Positions 53,567 through 62,536 of a stretch of DNA of 64,000 bases are shown here, in pieces (within the stretch, counting starts at the first letter, position 1; the number at the start of each line of letters is the position of its first letter). The notes below the pieces were generated by a model. The model searched no databases. It worked only from the letters and a program-made list of their open reading frames with translations, and was not told the DNA's origin. The stretch covers positions 51,008 through 115,007 of the forward strand of contig NZ_KE007325.1 of the NCBI RefSeq assembly GCF_000397065.2. The letters run 5' to 3'. This DNA comes from Marinobacter lipolyticus SM19 (GTDB lineage Bacteria; Pseudomonadota; Gammaproteobacteria; Pseudomonadales; Oleiphilaceae). The position numbers and the translations under genes are program-made.

Positions 53567-54640
53567 TCAGTAAAGGTATGGAGCCAACGCAAGCTCCAGC
53601 CTCGCCTGGGCAGAGTACAGATCAGCGACCGGAATCACTGGCTGCTCCGGTGGAACCGCTGTGGGCCAGGCCTTCTGCAATTCATCCAGGGCTTTGCCTA
53701 CATCACGCCAGGCTTCCTTATTCTGCTTCTTCAGAACCGCCTTATGGCGATCCAGATAATCACGGGCGGAAAGCACGAAGCCACGGCCGTCCTGGTATTC
53801 GTGAACCGCTACAAACTGCTCACCGTCGAGTGCCTCGTCATACTCCAGCACCGCCTGTTTGGTGAGCGACAACGCAACCTTTGAGACGGTTGCAGCGCTC
53901 TGCTCACCACCACCGACTGAGTTCAATGCTTCCTCGGCCGCAACCCAGGCAGACTGAAACTCCTGATTGATGTCGCCCCAGTTCTCAACCTGCCCCGCTT
54001 TTTCCGCCAGGGTCTGCAGGCGACCGCCCAGCTCTTTCTGGCCGCGGTGTTTCAGCCCCGCTTCAGCCATGGGGTAAACCTCAATCCAGGGATGGGTGAG
54101 ATGCGGCCGGCCCTCGGCGACCTCGCCTGACTTGATCAACTCCCGCGCTGCCATCAGATGCCCCTGCATCATCTTAAGCATCGCGACATAGGCGCCGTCG
54201 GACTCAACCGCTGACACGGAACCACCCGCTTCTCCGCCTTCTCCGCCTTCTCCGCCTTCTCCGCCTTCACCACCTTCGCCGCCAGCAGCGAAGTAGCTAA
54301 AAGCGGCGCCAGCCTCTCCTCCATGATGCTCACCGCCTTCGCCACCATGGTGTTCGCCACCTTCACCGCCATGGTGTTCACCGCCTTCACCGCCATGGTG
54401 TTCACCGCCTTCACCACCGTGATTTTCTCCACCTTCGCCGCCGTGGTGCTCGCCGCCCTCGCCACCGTGGCGTTCTCCTCCCTCTCCGCCATGGTGTTCT
54501 CCTCCCTCTCCGCCATGGGAGCCGGACGTCATCATGTCGTCGTGATGGCCGCTTTTATGATCATCGGCAACGGCGCCGGAACTGGCCAGCAAGGTTGCCA
54601 TACCGATACCAGTCCACAGCTTCAGTTTCTGATTGTTCAT
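53567..54640 (-). CDS. Exported Gly/Glu/His octapeptide-repeat protein
   Basis: A 357-residue protein. A Sec signal ends at AVA (residue 25), then a His/Asp/Met-rich stretch. Eight tandem octapeptides of the form HHGGEGGE follow (first His varies: S, H, R or N) plus a partial ninth (about 41-113), then a GGE run after FSYFAA (about 120-140). The last ~200 residues are helical (ALEYDEALDGEQF-like segments, DYLDRHKAVLKKQNKEAW). It starts at ATG 54640 with GAGGAGAG upstream. It lies next to the copper operon (convergent) and is divergent from a piuC-like gene; metal binding by the repeat is inferred from composition. The family is not recognised. The 24-bp DNA repeats make it prone to copy-number change. 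Confidence 0.85.
   Translation of the reverse strand: MNNQKLKLWTGIGMATLLASSGAVADDHKSGHHDDMMTSGSHGGEGGEHHGGEGGERHGGEGGEHHGGEGGENHGGEGGEHHGGEGGEHHGGEGGEHHGGEGGEHHGGEAGAAFSYFAAGGEGGEGGEGGEGGEGGEAGGSVSAVESDGAYVAMLKMMQGHLMAARELIKSGEVAEGRPHLTHPWIEVYPMAEAGLKHRGQKELGGRLQTLAEKAGQVENWGDINQEFQSAWVAAEEALNSVGGGEQSAATVSKVALSLTKQAVLEYDEALDGEQFVAVHEYQDGRGFVLSARDYLDRHKAVLKKQNKEAWRDVGKALDELQKAWPTAVPPEQPVIPVADLYSAQARLELALAPYLY
54302..54520. repeat. 24-bp coding tandem repeat
   Basis: About nine copies of a 24-bp unit encode HHGGEGGE within the repeat protein gene. A neighbouring block near 54230-54285 repeats CTCCGCCTT every 9 bp (encoding GGE). Third-position differences show the copies are not freshly duplicated. 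Confidence 0.85.
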
Positions 54641-54779
54641 CGTGCTCTCCTCAAACAACAAAAGACCACCGGCTCAAACACATCCAGGCCGGGAAGATTG
54701 ATGGTTACTCCATGGTGATGCATGATGTTCCAATTAAGACTGTAATTGCAAATTAGTCGTATTACCGATTGGAGACACC

Positions 54780-55454
54780 ATGATTCTTTGCATTGGTGAG
54801 GTATTGAACAGAGAACAGCTGGGGCGCGTCCGCTCCGCACTGGATAGCGGCCAGTTTGAAGACGGGCGCAGCACTGCAGGCTGGCATGCCCGCCTGGTAA
54901 AGAACAATGAACAGATGCAGGTCACCGACGAAGCCGGCCAATCAATTCGCACCGAGGTGGAAAATGCCCTGACCGGGCATCCCGTCTTCCAGATGGCGGT
55001 TAGGCCCGCGAAGATGACTTCCATTCTGTTCAGTCGCTATCGGGATGGCATGACCTACGGTAACCATGTTGACGACCCGGTGATGGGCCGTGGGCCAGGA
55101 CGGTTGCGGACCGACATCTCCTTTACCCTGTTTCTGGACGATCCCGACAGCTACGATGGCGGTGAACTGGTGACCGACACCACAGCCGGCGAACAGTCCT
55201 ACAAAATGCCCGCCGGCTCGGTAGTGATTTACCCTTCCTCGACCCTGCACCGGGTTGAGCCGGTATCGCGAGGTCAGCGCCGCGTCGCCATCGGCTGGAT
55301 TCAGAGCACGATTCGGGATCCTGCCCAGAGAGAAGTGCTGTTTGACCTTGATACCGCCCGGCGCCAGCTTTTCGAACGCGAGGGCAAGTCCACAGAATTC
55401 GACCTGCTCACCAAGTCACTTGCCAATCTTCAGCGATTCTGGGCAGAAATTTAA
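54780..55454 (+). CDS. Fe(II)/2-oxoglutarate-dependent hydroxylase, PiuC-like (PKHD type)
   Basis: A 224-residue dioxygenase: iron ligands His-X-Asp in YGNHVDDPVMG and distal His in STLHRVEPVSRGQRR, with the 2-oxoglutarate Arg nearby. This is the PKHD-type hydroxylase family exemplified by PiuC/YbiX, often iron-regulated and located by TonB-dependent siderophore receptors. No receptor lies beside it here. Divergent from the Gly/Glu/His repeat gene across 139 bp. GGAG precedes ATG by 7 nt. Confidence 0.92.
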   Translation: MILCIGEVLNREQLGRVRSALDSGQFEDGRSTAGWHARLVKNNEQMQVTDEAGQSIRTEVENALTGHPVFQMAVRPAKMTSILFSRYRDGMTYGNHVDDPVMGRGPGRLRTDISFTLFLDDPDSYDGGELVTDTTAGEQSYKMPAGSVVIYPSSTLHRVEPVSRGQRRVAIGWIQSTIRDPAQREVLFDLDTARRQLFEREGKSTEFDLLTKSLANLQRFWAEI

Positions 55455-55538
55455 TATGGGAAGTCTGCTATCTGACGCGTGGACCGAGAACCGTTATACT
55501 CCGCCCCATCATTCATTTTTACCAGCCAGGTCCCGTTC

Positions 55539-57524
55539 ATGCTCAATGCCGACGCTCTCAGCCAGTTGCGCCAGCTGAAAACCGACATTAAAGAAAACAA
55601 GGTGGTCTTCCGCGGCACCGTCAAAGCCACCAACGGTCGTTTCGGGTTCGTCGCGCTTGACGAGGGCCGGGATGTCTTCCTGCCACCGGAAGAAATGCAG
55701 AAAGTGCTGCCCGGAGACCGCGTCAACGTCACCGAACAGGAAGGGGACAAGGGCAAAATCCAGGGAGTGGTGGATGAGTTGCTGGAAAGCAATTTGACCA
55801 CGTTCGTCGGGCGCTATCTGATCAAGGGCAAGGGACACTTTGTGGTGCCGGAAACCCCGGGCATCAACCGCTGGATCTTCATTCCACCGAAAGAACGGAT
55901 GAACGCCGAGCAGGACGACTTTATTTACTGCCGCATCCACAAGCATCCGATCAAGGATGGCAAGGGCCAGGCCAAGATTCTGAAAGTCATCGGCAAGGCC
56001 GGGGAACCCGGCATTGAACGGTCCTTTACCCTGGCCACTTTTGACCTGCCAGACACCTGGCCGGACGCGGTAAAAAAACAGGCGGACGCCCTGGACGAAG
56101 GCACCGTGGAAGCTCAGTGCGGTGATCGTGAGGATCGCACCGGTCAGCCGTACGTCACCATCGACAGCCCGGGCACCCAGGATATGGATGACGCGCTGCT
56201 GGCAGAACCCAATGCCACCGGCTGGAAACTGTCCATCGCCATTGCCGACCCCACCGCGGTGATCGAACCGGGCAGCGCCGCCGAAGCCGAAGCGTTTAAC
56301 CGGGCCACGGCGATCTATTTCCCGGGTGAGCCCCTGCCGATGCTGCCAGACAGCCTCAGCACACGGCTGTGCTCGCTGATGCCGGACGTCAAACGCCTGG
56401 CGCTGGTCTGCGACCTGCAGGTCAACAACGATGGCAGCCTGGGCGACTACAGCTTCCACAAGGCGGTGATCCAATCCAAGGGCAAGCTCAGCTATGAACT
56501 GGTCTCCAACCTGATCGAAGGCCGCGAGGACGACGACATCAAGGCTCTGCCCGACGCCGTCGCCAATAGCCTCGATCAGTTACACCAGACTGCTACCGCC
56601 CTGCGCAAATGGCGCGGCGAGCACGCGCTGCTGAGCGCGGACCGCCCCGAATTCCGGCTGCGTCTGGATGAGAACAAACGGGTGCGACTGATCGAACCCT
56701 CGGTTCAGAACGAGGCCCACCGGCTGGTGGAAGAGTGCATGGTAGCCGCCAACCGCTGTGCCGCGGATTTCCTCAGCCAGCAGTCCAGAGGCCTGTTTAT
56801 CCAGCACCCGGGCCTGCGTGACGACCGCGTAGACAATATCCGTACCCTGCTCGCGAGCTATGCTCCGGAACTGGCCACGGTCGATGCGACCTCTGCCGAG
56901 GGCTTCCGTGACTTGATGAAACGCACGGAACAACTGGACGCCGAGGTGCCGATCAAAGCCATCATCTCCCGCCAGCTGGCACGGGCGGAACTGGCGTTCA
57001 AAGCCGCGGCTCACCAGGGCATGGGGCTGCCGGCTTACACCACGTTCACCTCTCCCCTACGCAAGTTCAGCGACTTCTATGTGCATCGACTGATCAAGTC
57101 GATTCTGTGGCAGGAGCCCATGAGTGACCTGACTGAAGAACAACTGGCGGAGCTGCAAACGACTCAGATCCGTGCCCGTCAGGCCGCAAACAGTCTGGAA
57201 AACTGGCTCAAGAGCGATTTCGCCAAGACGCTCGGGGCTGACCCCATGTCCGGCATCATCAGCCGTACCGTGCCCGCTGGATTCTTTGTCCGCCTGGCCG
57301 CCAATGGCCTGGAAGGCTTTGTCAGCTGCCGCACACTTGAAGGTAAGTTCAGCTTTGATCCGGTCACCCTGCGCCTTATCCACAACAAGAACGGCCGCAT
57401 TTTCCAGCTGGAGCAGCCGGTCACCGTGACTTTCGCGGACGTGGACGAGGAGCGCAAGCAGATCAATTTCAAGCTGGTGGATACCGACGAAATCACTAAG
57501 CCAGAAGAACCGCAGAAGGGTTGA
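55539..57524 (+). CDS. rnb: RNase II-family exoribonuclease
   Basis: A 661-residue 3'-5' exoribonuclease. An N-terminal cold-shock-like domain (VVFRGTVKATNGRFGFVALD) is followed by the RNB catalytic domain with the Asp cluster DSPGTQDMDDALL and IAIADPTAVI. The FTSPLRKFSDFYVHRL segment and a C-terminal S1 domain (GIISRTVPAGFFVRLAANGL) complete it. The length and single cold-shock region fit RNase II rather than RNase R. ATG 55539 is chosen over the frame start at 55479 because AGG lies 8 nt upstream and the family aligns from there. Confidence 0.92.
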   Translation: MLNADALSQLRQLKTDIKENKVVFRGTVKATNGRFGFVALDEGRDVFLPPEEMQKVLPGDRVNVTEQEGDKGKIQGVVDELLESNLTTFVGRYLIKGKGHFVVPETPGINRWIFIPPKERMNAEQDDFIYCRIHKHPIKDGKGQAKILKVIGKAGEPGIERSFTLATFDLPDTWPDAVKKQADALDEGTVEAQCGDREDRTGQPYVTIDSPGTQDMDDALLAEPNATGWKLSIAIADPTAVIEPGSAAEAEAFNRATAIYFPGEPLPMLPDSLSTRLCSLMPDVKRLALVCDLQVNNDGSLGDYSFHKAVIQSKGKLSYELVSNLIEGREDDDIKALPDAVANSLDQLHQTATALRKWRGEHALLSADRPEFRLRLDENKRVRLIEPSVQNEAHRLVEECMVAANRCAADFLSQQSRGLFIQHPGLRDDRVDNIRTLLASYAPELATVDATSAEGFRDLMKRTEQLDAEVPIKAIISRQLARAELAFKAAAHQGMGLPAYTTFTSPLRKFSDFYVHRLIKSILWQEPMSDLTEEQLAELQTTQIRARQAANSLENWLKSDFAKTLGADPMSGIISRTVPAGFFVRLAANGLEGFVSCRTLEGKFSFDPVTLRLIHNKNGRIFQLEQPVTVTFADVDEERKQINFKLVDTDEITKPEEPQKG

Positions 57525-57584
57525 AAAACCAAAGGCACAGGCGCACCGTACTATTCAGGTAATACCTTACAAAGGAGGTGCGCC

Positions 57585-57794
57585 ATGCCCATCAGTCCTG
57601 ACGAGTTCCTCAAGAAATACGGTTTCGACAAGGACGAAGAGGAGCGGGACCACAGCCTGCGCCATAATGCTATGGAGCACGCAAAACACCTGAAGCGCCC
57701 CCACGCCGGCACGCCCCATGACTGGGAAGAGTGGGAGCGTTACAAGCAAGAGCACCCCGACGAAGTCGAGGATGATGAAGAAAGCAACCGCTGA
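57585..57794 (+). CDS. Small acidic hypothetical protein
   Basis: A 69-residue, highly charged protein (many Asp/Glu/His/Lys; WEEWERYKQEHPDEVEDDEE near the end) with no membrane segment and no family I recognise. An excellent ribosome-binding site, AAAGGAGGTG, lies 4 nt before ATG, which supports strong expression. It follows the RNase II gene by 60 nt. Confidence 0.8.
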   Translation: MPISPDEFLKKYGFDKDEEERDHSLRHNAMEHAKHLKRPHAGTPHDWEEWERYKQEHPDEVEDDEESNR

Positions 57795-57806
57795 CCGCCG
57801 ATGATG

Positions 57807-58700
57807 TTACTGCTCTAACATCCGGTTCAGGCGCTCATCCTTGGCCCGCCATTGATCCGCCAGCCACTCTTTTACGTTTCTGCGATGCTCCGCATCCGTT
57901 GAGTAATCCCGACCCTTCAGGTGTTCCGGGATAGTAACGGTGTGGATCTCCATTTTCACTTCCCTCACCCGACCGCAGATAAAATCCCAGAAGGTAGGCG
58001 CGCCACTTGGGTAAGCAATAGTGACGTCCACCAGGGTCTGGATGGAGTCCCCCATGGCGTCCAGTACAAAGGCGACACCACCCGCCTTGGGAGTGAGCAG
58101 ATGAGTGTAAGGTGATTTTTGCTTGTCGTGCTTGGCCGGAGTGAACCGCGTCCCCTCCACGAAATTCATCACGCTGACCGGAGTGTAGTGAAACTTTTCA
58201 CAAGCCTTTCGGGTAGCCTTGAGATCTTCCCCGCGCTTTTCAGGATGCTTGATCAGATATTCCCGGGTATATCGCTTCATGAACGGAAAATCCAGCCCCC
58301 ACCATGCCAGACCGATCACCGGCACCCATATCAGCTGCTGTTTCAGGAAGAACTTCAGGAACGGCGCCCTGCGATTGAAGACCCGCTGCATGGCGAAGAT
58401 ATCGACCCAGCTCTGGTGATTGCTGAGCACCAGGTACCAGCTTTCCCGCTTCAGGTTTTCCGCGCCTTTCACGTCCCAGCGGGTACCATGGGTGAGTTTC
58501 ATCCAGCCGGTGTTACAGGCCACCCAGGATTCCGAGATCCAGATGATGGCTCGGGTGCAGAGCACGCGGAAGCCCTTATGGGGAATAATAAGTTTCAGCA
58601 GCGCCGGAATGTAGAGCAGCAGGCACCAGAACAGTGTGTTGATTCCCAGCAGGATGGAGTTGAGTACACCGATAACGGGAGCGGGCAGGAAGCTGAGCAT
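57807..58700 (-). CDS. Membrane acyltransferase (PlsC family, YihG-like)
   Basis: A 297-residue acyltransferase: an N-terminal helix (VIGVLNSILLGINTLFWCLL), catalytic NHQSWVD (NHX4D type) and the FVEGTRF glycerol-phosphate-binding motif. Layout resembles YihG, a lysophosphatidic-acid-type acyltransferase acting on membrane lipids. ATG 58700 with AGGACC upstream is preferred over the open frame's earlier start at 58739. Convergent with the small acidic protein gene. Confidence 0.88.
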   Translation of the reverse strand: MLSFLPAPVIGVLNSILLGINTLFWCLLLYIPALLKLIIPHKGFRVLCTRAIIWISESWVACNTGWMKLTHGTRWDVKGAENLKRESWYLVLSNHQSWVDIFAMQRVFNRRAPFLKFFLKQQLIWVPVIGLAWWGLDFPFMKRYTREYLIKHPEKRGEDLKATRKACEKFHYTPVSVMNFVEGTRFTPAKHDKQKSPYTHLLTPKAGGVAFVLDAMGDSIQTLVDVTIAYPSGAPTFWDFICGRVREVKMEIHTVTIPEHLKGRDYSTDAEHRRNVKEWLADQWRAKDERLNRMLEQ

Positions 58701-58885
58701 GGTGGTCCTGTTTTGGTTGTTGTTTCCAATGGAGGGCAATCATATCAACCAGAGACAGGATTGGGCAGTGGCCCGAAGTGACCGGTATGCCCCATTTATG
58801 TGACGGTGATGCCATAGCTCATTTCAGTGTGCGGCGGTAGCCTTCAGGAAATTGCCAAGTATCAACGTGAGTTGCGAATCCCACT

Positions 58886-60049
58886 ATGGACATCCCCATG
58901 CCAAATCTCTTCAAATCCGCGGCTGACAAAGCGTCGGGACTCACCCGGCAAACGGCTCTTTACGCGGGCAATGCCTTTGATCGGGTATTCCGCGCCGCCA
59001 GCCTGGTAAAGGCGGGACAAACACCGTTTGAAACGCTGTACACCGATGGGCTGGTCAGTCTGCGGTATTACCCGCCGCTGGCGGAGGATTTTATCGAGCT
59101 GGATGGCGAGACCATCACGGTCGAACGCACCGCACACAAAACACCGATTGTCATAGTGCCGCCGCTGGCGGTGAATATGCTGATCTACGATCTGTTTCCC
59201 CAACGCAGCCTCGTCCGTTTCCTGCGGGCGAAGGGATTTGAGGTGTACCTGATCGACTGGGGCATCCCGACCCGCGAGCACAGTCACTACAATCTGCACA
59301 CCTATGTGGCGGAGTTGCTGCCTGCCTACCTGAACCGGGTACGGGAGCACAGTGGCGAGCAGGAGTTGTCGCTGCATGGCTGGAGCATGGGAGGCATGTT
59401 CACACTGTTCTACTCCGCCCTGAGCAAGGATCAGCACATCCGCAATGCCGTGGTTCTGGGCTTGCCTATCGACAGTCATGCGTCCGGTCTGATGGGTCTG
59501 ATGTACCAGCGCGTCGCAGATGTGGCGGACTTTGTGCGAAAACGTACCGGTTTTCGCATCCACAATGTCAAACCCCACTGGTTCCACACACCGGGCTGGG
59601 CCAATACCATCGGCTTCAAGCTGACCAATCCGATTGGCAGCGTGATGGGGTACTGGGAACTGATTGTGCGCCTGGGTGACCGGGAGTTCGTCAGCAACCA
59701 CGCCACAACCTCTGCATTTCTGGACCGGATGGTGGCTTATCCCGGTGGCATTATTCAGGACACCGTGGTGCGGATCTGGATCGACAATCAGCTGTCGAAG
59801 GGTGAGATTCAAATCGGTGAAGATGTTGCCCGCCTGGAGAATGTGAACGCCAACTTACTGGCCATCGCTGGCCAGGAGGACACACTGGCGACACCCGGTG
59901 CGGCGAAGCGGGTGATGGATCACGTCAGCTCTGCCGACCGGACCTTCCGAGTAGTGCCGGGGGGTCATATGGGCATCCTGGCCGGCAGCAAGGCGCCCCG
60001 GGAAAGCTGGCTGGAGTTGGCGGAATGGTTGGCGGAGCGATCTGACTGA
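58886..60049 (+). CDS. PHA-synthase-like alpha/beta hydrolase with Ser nucleophile
   Basis: A 387-residue alpha/beta-fold protein resembling PhaC: IVIVPPLAVNMLIYDLFPQR (part), RFLRAKGFEVYLIDWG and a late GGHMGILAG. In PhaC the nucleophile is Cys, but here the elbow is HGWSMGGMF with Ser167, as in lipases. So it may be a depolymerase, an esterase or a non-polymerising relative. No phaA, phaB or phasin gene lies near. Either ATG 58886 or 58898 may start it; neither has a good ribosome-binding site. A TetR gene follows 85 nt later. Confidence 0.8.
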   Translation: MDIPMPNLFKSAADKASGLTRQTALYAGNAFDRVFRAASLVKAGQTPFETLYTDGLVSLRYYPPLAEDFIELDGETITVERTAHKTPIVIVPPLAVNMLIYDLFPQRSLVRFLRAKGFEVYLIDWGIPTREHSHYNLHTYVAELLPAYLNRVREHSGEQELSLHGWSMGGMFTLFYSALSKDQHIRNAVVLGLPIDSHASGLMGLMYQRVADVADFVRKRTGFRIHNVKPHWFHTPGWANTIGFKLTNPIGSVMGYWELIVRLGDREFVSNHATTSAFLDRMVAYPGGIIQDTVVRIWIDNQLSKGEIQIGEDVARLENVNANLLAIAGQEDTLATPGAAKRVMDHVSSADRTFRVVPGGHMGILAGSKAPRESWLELAEWLAERSD

Positions 60050-60134
60050 GTTTTCATCGTCCGTGTTAGCCGGCAGGGTGCTACTATTAGGAAAGGATAA
60101 GCCGAAAGTACCCTGACCGAAAAGGAAGGATTCT

Positions 60135-60737
60135 ATGCCCCCAAAGTCAGAGGACATGAAAACCGATTCCACCCTTCAGCCGCAACGTACACGGCTGGTT
60201 GCCATTGCCCGCGACATCGTCCGCAATGACGGTATGGCAGCCCTCAGTCTTGAGGCTCTTGCAGCAAAGGGCGATACACCACTGCCCACCGTGGAATCCC
60301 TGTTCAAAGACAAACCCGGTCTGATCCGCGCACTTTACGAGGCCTGGGTGGAGGAGTGGCAACGTAGACTGATGACCGCCCTGCCCGAGACACCGCCAGA
60401 GGCCATGCTGCGACAGGCCGCGCACATTTACCGTGAACTGGCCTGCTCTGACCGCGCCCTTTTCCTGGCAGCCAGCACCCCTATAGCCATTGAGGCCGAC
60501 CTGTTCGGGGTCTTGTCCAGATCGACCGCCTTCGAGCTGTTTGCCAACTTCCTCAAGACAGGCATGGCGGAGCGCCGGTTCCGTGTCACCGCCGACCCCG
60601 ACGCCACTGTCCGGACCCTGTGGGGAGTCGTGCATGGCACCGTGCTTCTGGAAATCTGCAGCGGTTACGACGAGCTGACGGGCAAGCGAACGCTGGATGA
60701 GAGTATCAGCCTGATGACGCGGGGACTGCAGCGCTGA
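60135..60737 (+). CDS. TetR-family transcriptional regulator
   Basis: A 200-residue repressor-type protein: N-terminal helix-turn-helix (IARDIVRNDGMAALSLEALA through TVESLFKDKPGLIRALYE) and a helical ligand domain. AAAAGGAAGG lies before ATG. It follows the PHA-synthase-like hydrolase on the same strand and may regulate it. Convergent with the haloacid dehalogenase gene. Confidence 0.88.
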   Translation: MPPKSEDMKTDSTLQPQRTRLVAIARDIVRNDGMAALSLEALAAKGDTPLPTVESLFKDKPGLIRALYEAWVEEWQRRLMTALPETPPEAMLRQAAHIYRELACSDRALFLAASTPIAIEADLFGVLSRSTAFELFANFLKTGMAERRFRVTADPDATVRTLWGVVHGTVLLEICSGYDELTGKRTLDESISLMTRGLQR

Positions 60738-60756
60738 CACACTCCGGAGCTCCTCT

Positions 60757-61428
60757 TCAGAGGTGTTTAAGGGCCTCCGGTAACTCTGAGAGACTGTGTA
60801 TCACAGCTGACGGTTCTATACCCCAGTCTTCAAAGACTTTGCTGATATCTCTCTGCACCCAAACCGCTTTCAAACCCGCAGCCCGTGCACCGATCACGTC
60901 CCAGGCATTACTCGATACCAGGCACAACGGCTCGTCCCAGGCTCCCGTTGCCCTTTTGGCATAGGCATACACGGCGGGATCGGGCTTGAAACTCTTGATG
61001 TCATCGACGGAAACCAGGCCTTCGAACTGGTCCAGCAAATTATTATGGCCCAGCACTTTTTCCAGGGCGGGGTAGCTTCCGTTGGAAAATGCGAACAACG
61101 GATAGTTGCCGTTCAGTGCTTTCAGGGCAGGTAACGCATCATCAAACGCAGGCAGGGACAGATACGCGGCCATCAGCTCATCCTCACGATTCCCGGCCAG
61201 CGGCAGTTTATGAGTGGCCATGGCATACCGCAGAGCCTGACGAGTGCAAACACCAAAGTCCTCATAGACCCGCATCAGGCCCTTGCGGAAGGAGAACTCC
61301 AGCTGTTTTTCCCGCCACAGGGCACTGACAGCCTGTGCGCTTTCGCCAGCGTCCTGCGCCAACAGATCCGCCATGCCCATGGGGTCGACCAGCGTGCCGT
61401 ATACGTCGAATGCGAGTCTGAGCGTCAT
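60757..61428 (-). CDS. Haloacid dehalogenase, type II
   Basis: A 223-residue HAD-superfamily enzyme. Nucleophile D8 sits in LAFDVYGTLVD, followed by FSNGSYPALEKVL (motif II), KSFKPDPAVYAYA (motif III Lys) and SSNAWDVIGARAAGLKAVWV, a segment characteristic of type II 2-haloacid dehalogenases. It would hydrolyse short 2-haloalkanoic acids to hydroxy acids. ATG 61428 has GGGGG before it and suits the family start. Divergent from the LysR gene, its likely regulator. Confidence 0.88.
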   Translation of the reverse strand: MTLRLAFDVYGTLVDPMGMADLLAQDAGESAQAVSALWREKQLEFSFRKGLMRVYEDFGVCTRQALRYAMATHKLPLAGNREDELMAAYLSLPAFDDALPALKALNGNYPLFAFSNGSYPALEKVLGHNNLLDQFEGLVSVDDIKSFKPDPAVYAYAKRATGAWDEPLCLVSSNAWDVIGARAAGLKAVWVQRDISKVFEDWGIEPSAVIHSLSELPEALKHL

Positions 61429-61451
61429 GGTGCCCCCGGAAATTATTGATC

Positions 61452-61481
61452 GATCACTCACCACACACTAGATCAGTGATC
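61452..61481. promoter_or_regulatory. Inverted repeat between dehalogenase and LysR genes
   Basis: GATCACT and AGTGATC, perfectly complementary and 16 nt apart, lie in the ~100-bp divergent region. A site for the adjacent LysR-type protein is plausible by position. The arrangement is not the usual T-N11-A core, so this is tentative. Confidence 0.35.
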
Positions 61482-61528
61482 CTGGTTTGTGTATGCGACC
61501 AGGGTGTAAGTGGATTACACTGCGACCC

Positions 61529-62440
61529 ATGAACGGCATCGATACATTAAACCTCGACACTCGCTCGCTGAGCACCTTTCTGACGGTGCTTGATGAGGGC
61601 AGCGTGTCCCGCGCAGCGATTCGTCTGGGGGTCAGTCAATCGGCCGTGAGCCACACCCTGGACCGGTTGCGCCAGGCACTCGGGGATCCGTTGTTTGTGA
61701 AATCCGGGCGCGGCATTACACCCACACAGTACGCGCTGCGGGTGGGACCTCATATCCGGCAGATCCTGGATGACCTGCAGTCCCTCTCCAGCGGACCACC
61801 GTTCGCTCCCGCGACCGCGGAGTTCACCTTCACCATCGCCGCCAACGATTACCAGCGTGATCTCCTGTTACCGGGATTGGTCAGCACACTCCGACGGGAG
61901 GCGCCAGGCATTCGGCTGCAGGTGATCCCCTCCGGCATTCCGACCGCCGACATGCTGCGAAAGGACGTCTGCGACCTGATCATCTCGCCCCACGCACCAG
62001 AGGCGACAGACATCATGCAACGGGGATTGATGGCGGACCGGATGGTGGTGTTCTACGATCCCGACTATCGAGAGCCGCCCCGGGATATGGCGGAGTACCT
62101 CAAGGCCGATCATATCGCCCTGCTGTTCGCCACTGGAGAAAAGCCCACCCTTGAAACCTCGCTGAACGCCCGCGGGCTGACCCGCCGCAATACAGTGACT
62201 GTGTCCAACTTCTCCGGTTTGCCAGAGTTCCTTCGTGGTACGAATATGCTGGCCACCGCGCCAGAACGTATGAGTAATCACTTACTCAGGGGCTTCGCTT
62301 CGGTTCCCCTGCCCTTCGATTTCAAACCTTTCACCCTGCTGATGCTGTGGCACCGCCGCAACCAGAACGACCCCGCCCACCGCTGGCTTCGCAACCAGGT
62401 GAATGCCGTGGCGGCGACGATGAACGGTCTGAACGATTAA
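61529..62440 (+). CDS. LysR-family transcriptional regulator
   Basis: A 303-residue regulator: N-terminal winged helix (RSLSTFLTVLDEGSVSRAAI, VSQSAVSHTLDRLRQALGDP) and a type II periplasmic-binding-like effector domain. It is divergent from the type II haloacid dehalogenase gene. I use ATG 61529, which leaves a normal N-terminus; ATG 61493 is upstream in frame. Family A element A5 lies 97 bp after the stop. Confidence 0.92.
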   Translation: MNGIDTLNLDTRSLSTFLTVLDEGSVSRAAIRLGVSQSAVSHTLDRLRQALGDPLFVKSGRGITPTQYALRVGPHIRQILDDLQSLSSGPPFAPATAEFTFTIAANDYQRDLLLPGLVSTLRREAPGIRLQVIPSGIPTADMLRKDVCDLIISPHAPEATDIMQRGLMADRMVVFYDPDYREPPRDMAEYLKADHIALLFATGEKPTLETSLNARGLTRRNTVTVSNFSGLPEFLRGTNMLATAPERMSNHLLRGFASVPLPFDFKPFTLLMLWHRRNQNDPAHRWLRNQVNAVAATMNGLND

Positions 62441-62536
62441 TCAATCGATTTTGTTCATACGTTGTATGAAGTATTGGGTCGTTATTCTCGAACCACTGGG
62501 ACGTAAACTCTGTTGACTTCGAGTAGGCAGCTGGGC

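Noticed and set aside
54740..54758. Possible Fur box upstream of the PiuC-like gene
   Set aside because: TAATTGCAAATTA is AT-rich and loosely symmetric but does not follow the GATAAT hexamer pattern well enough to call.
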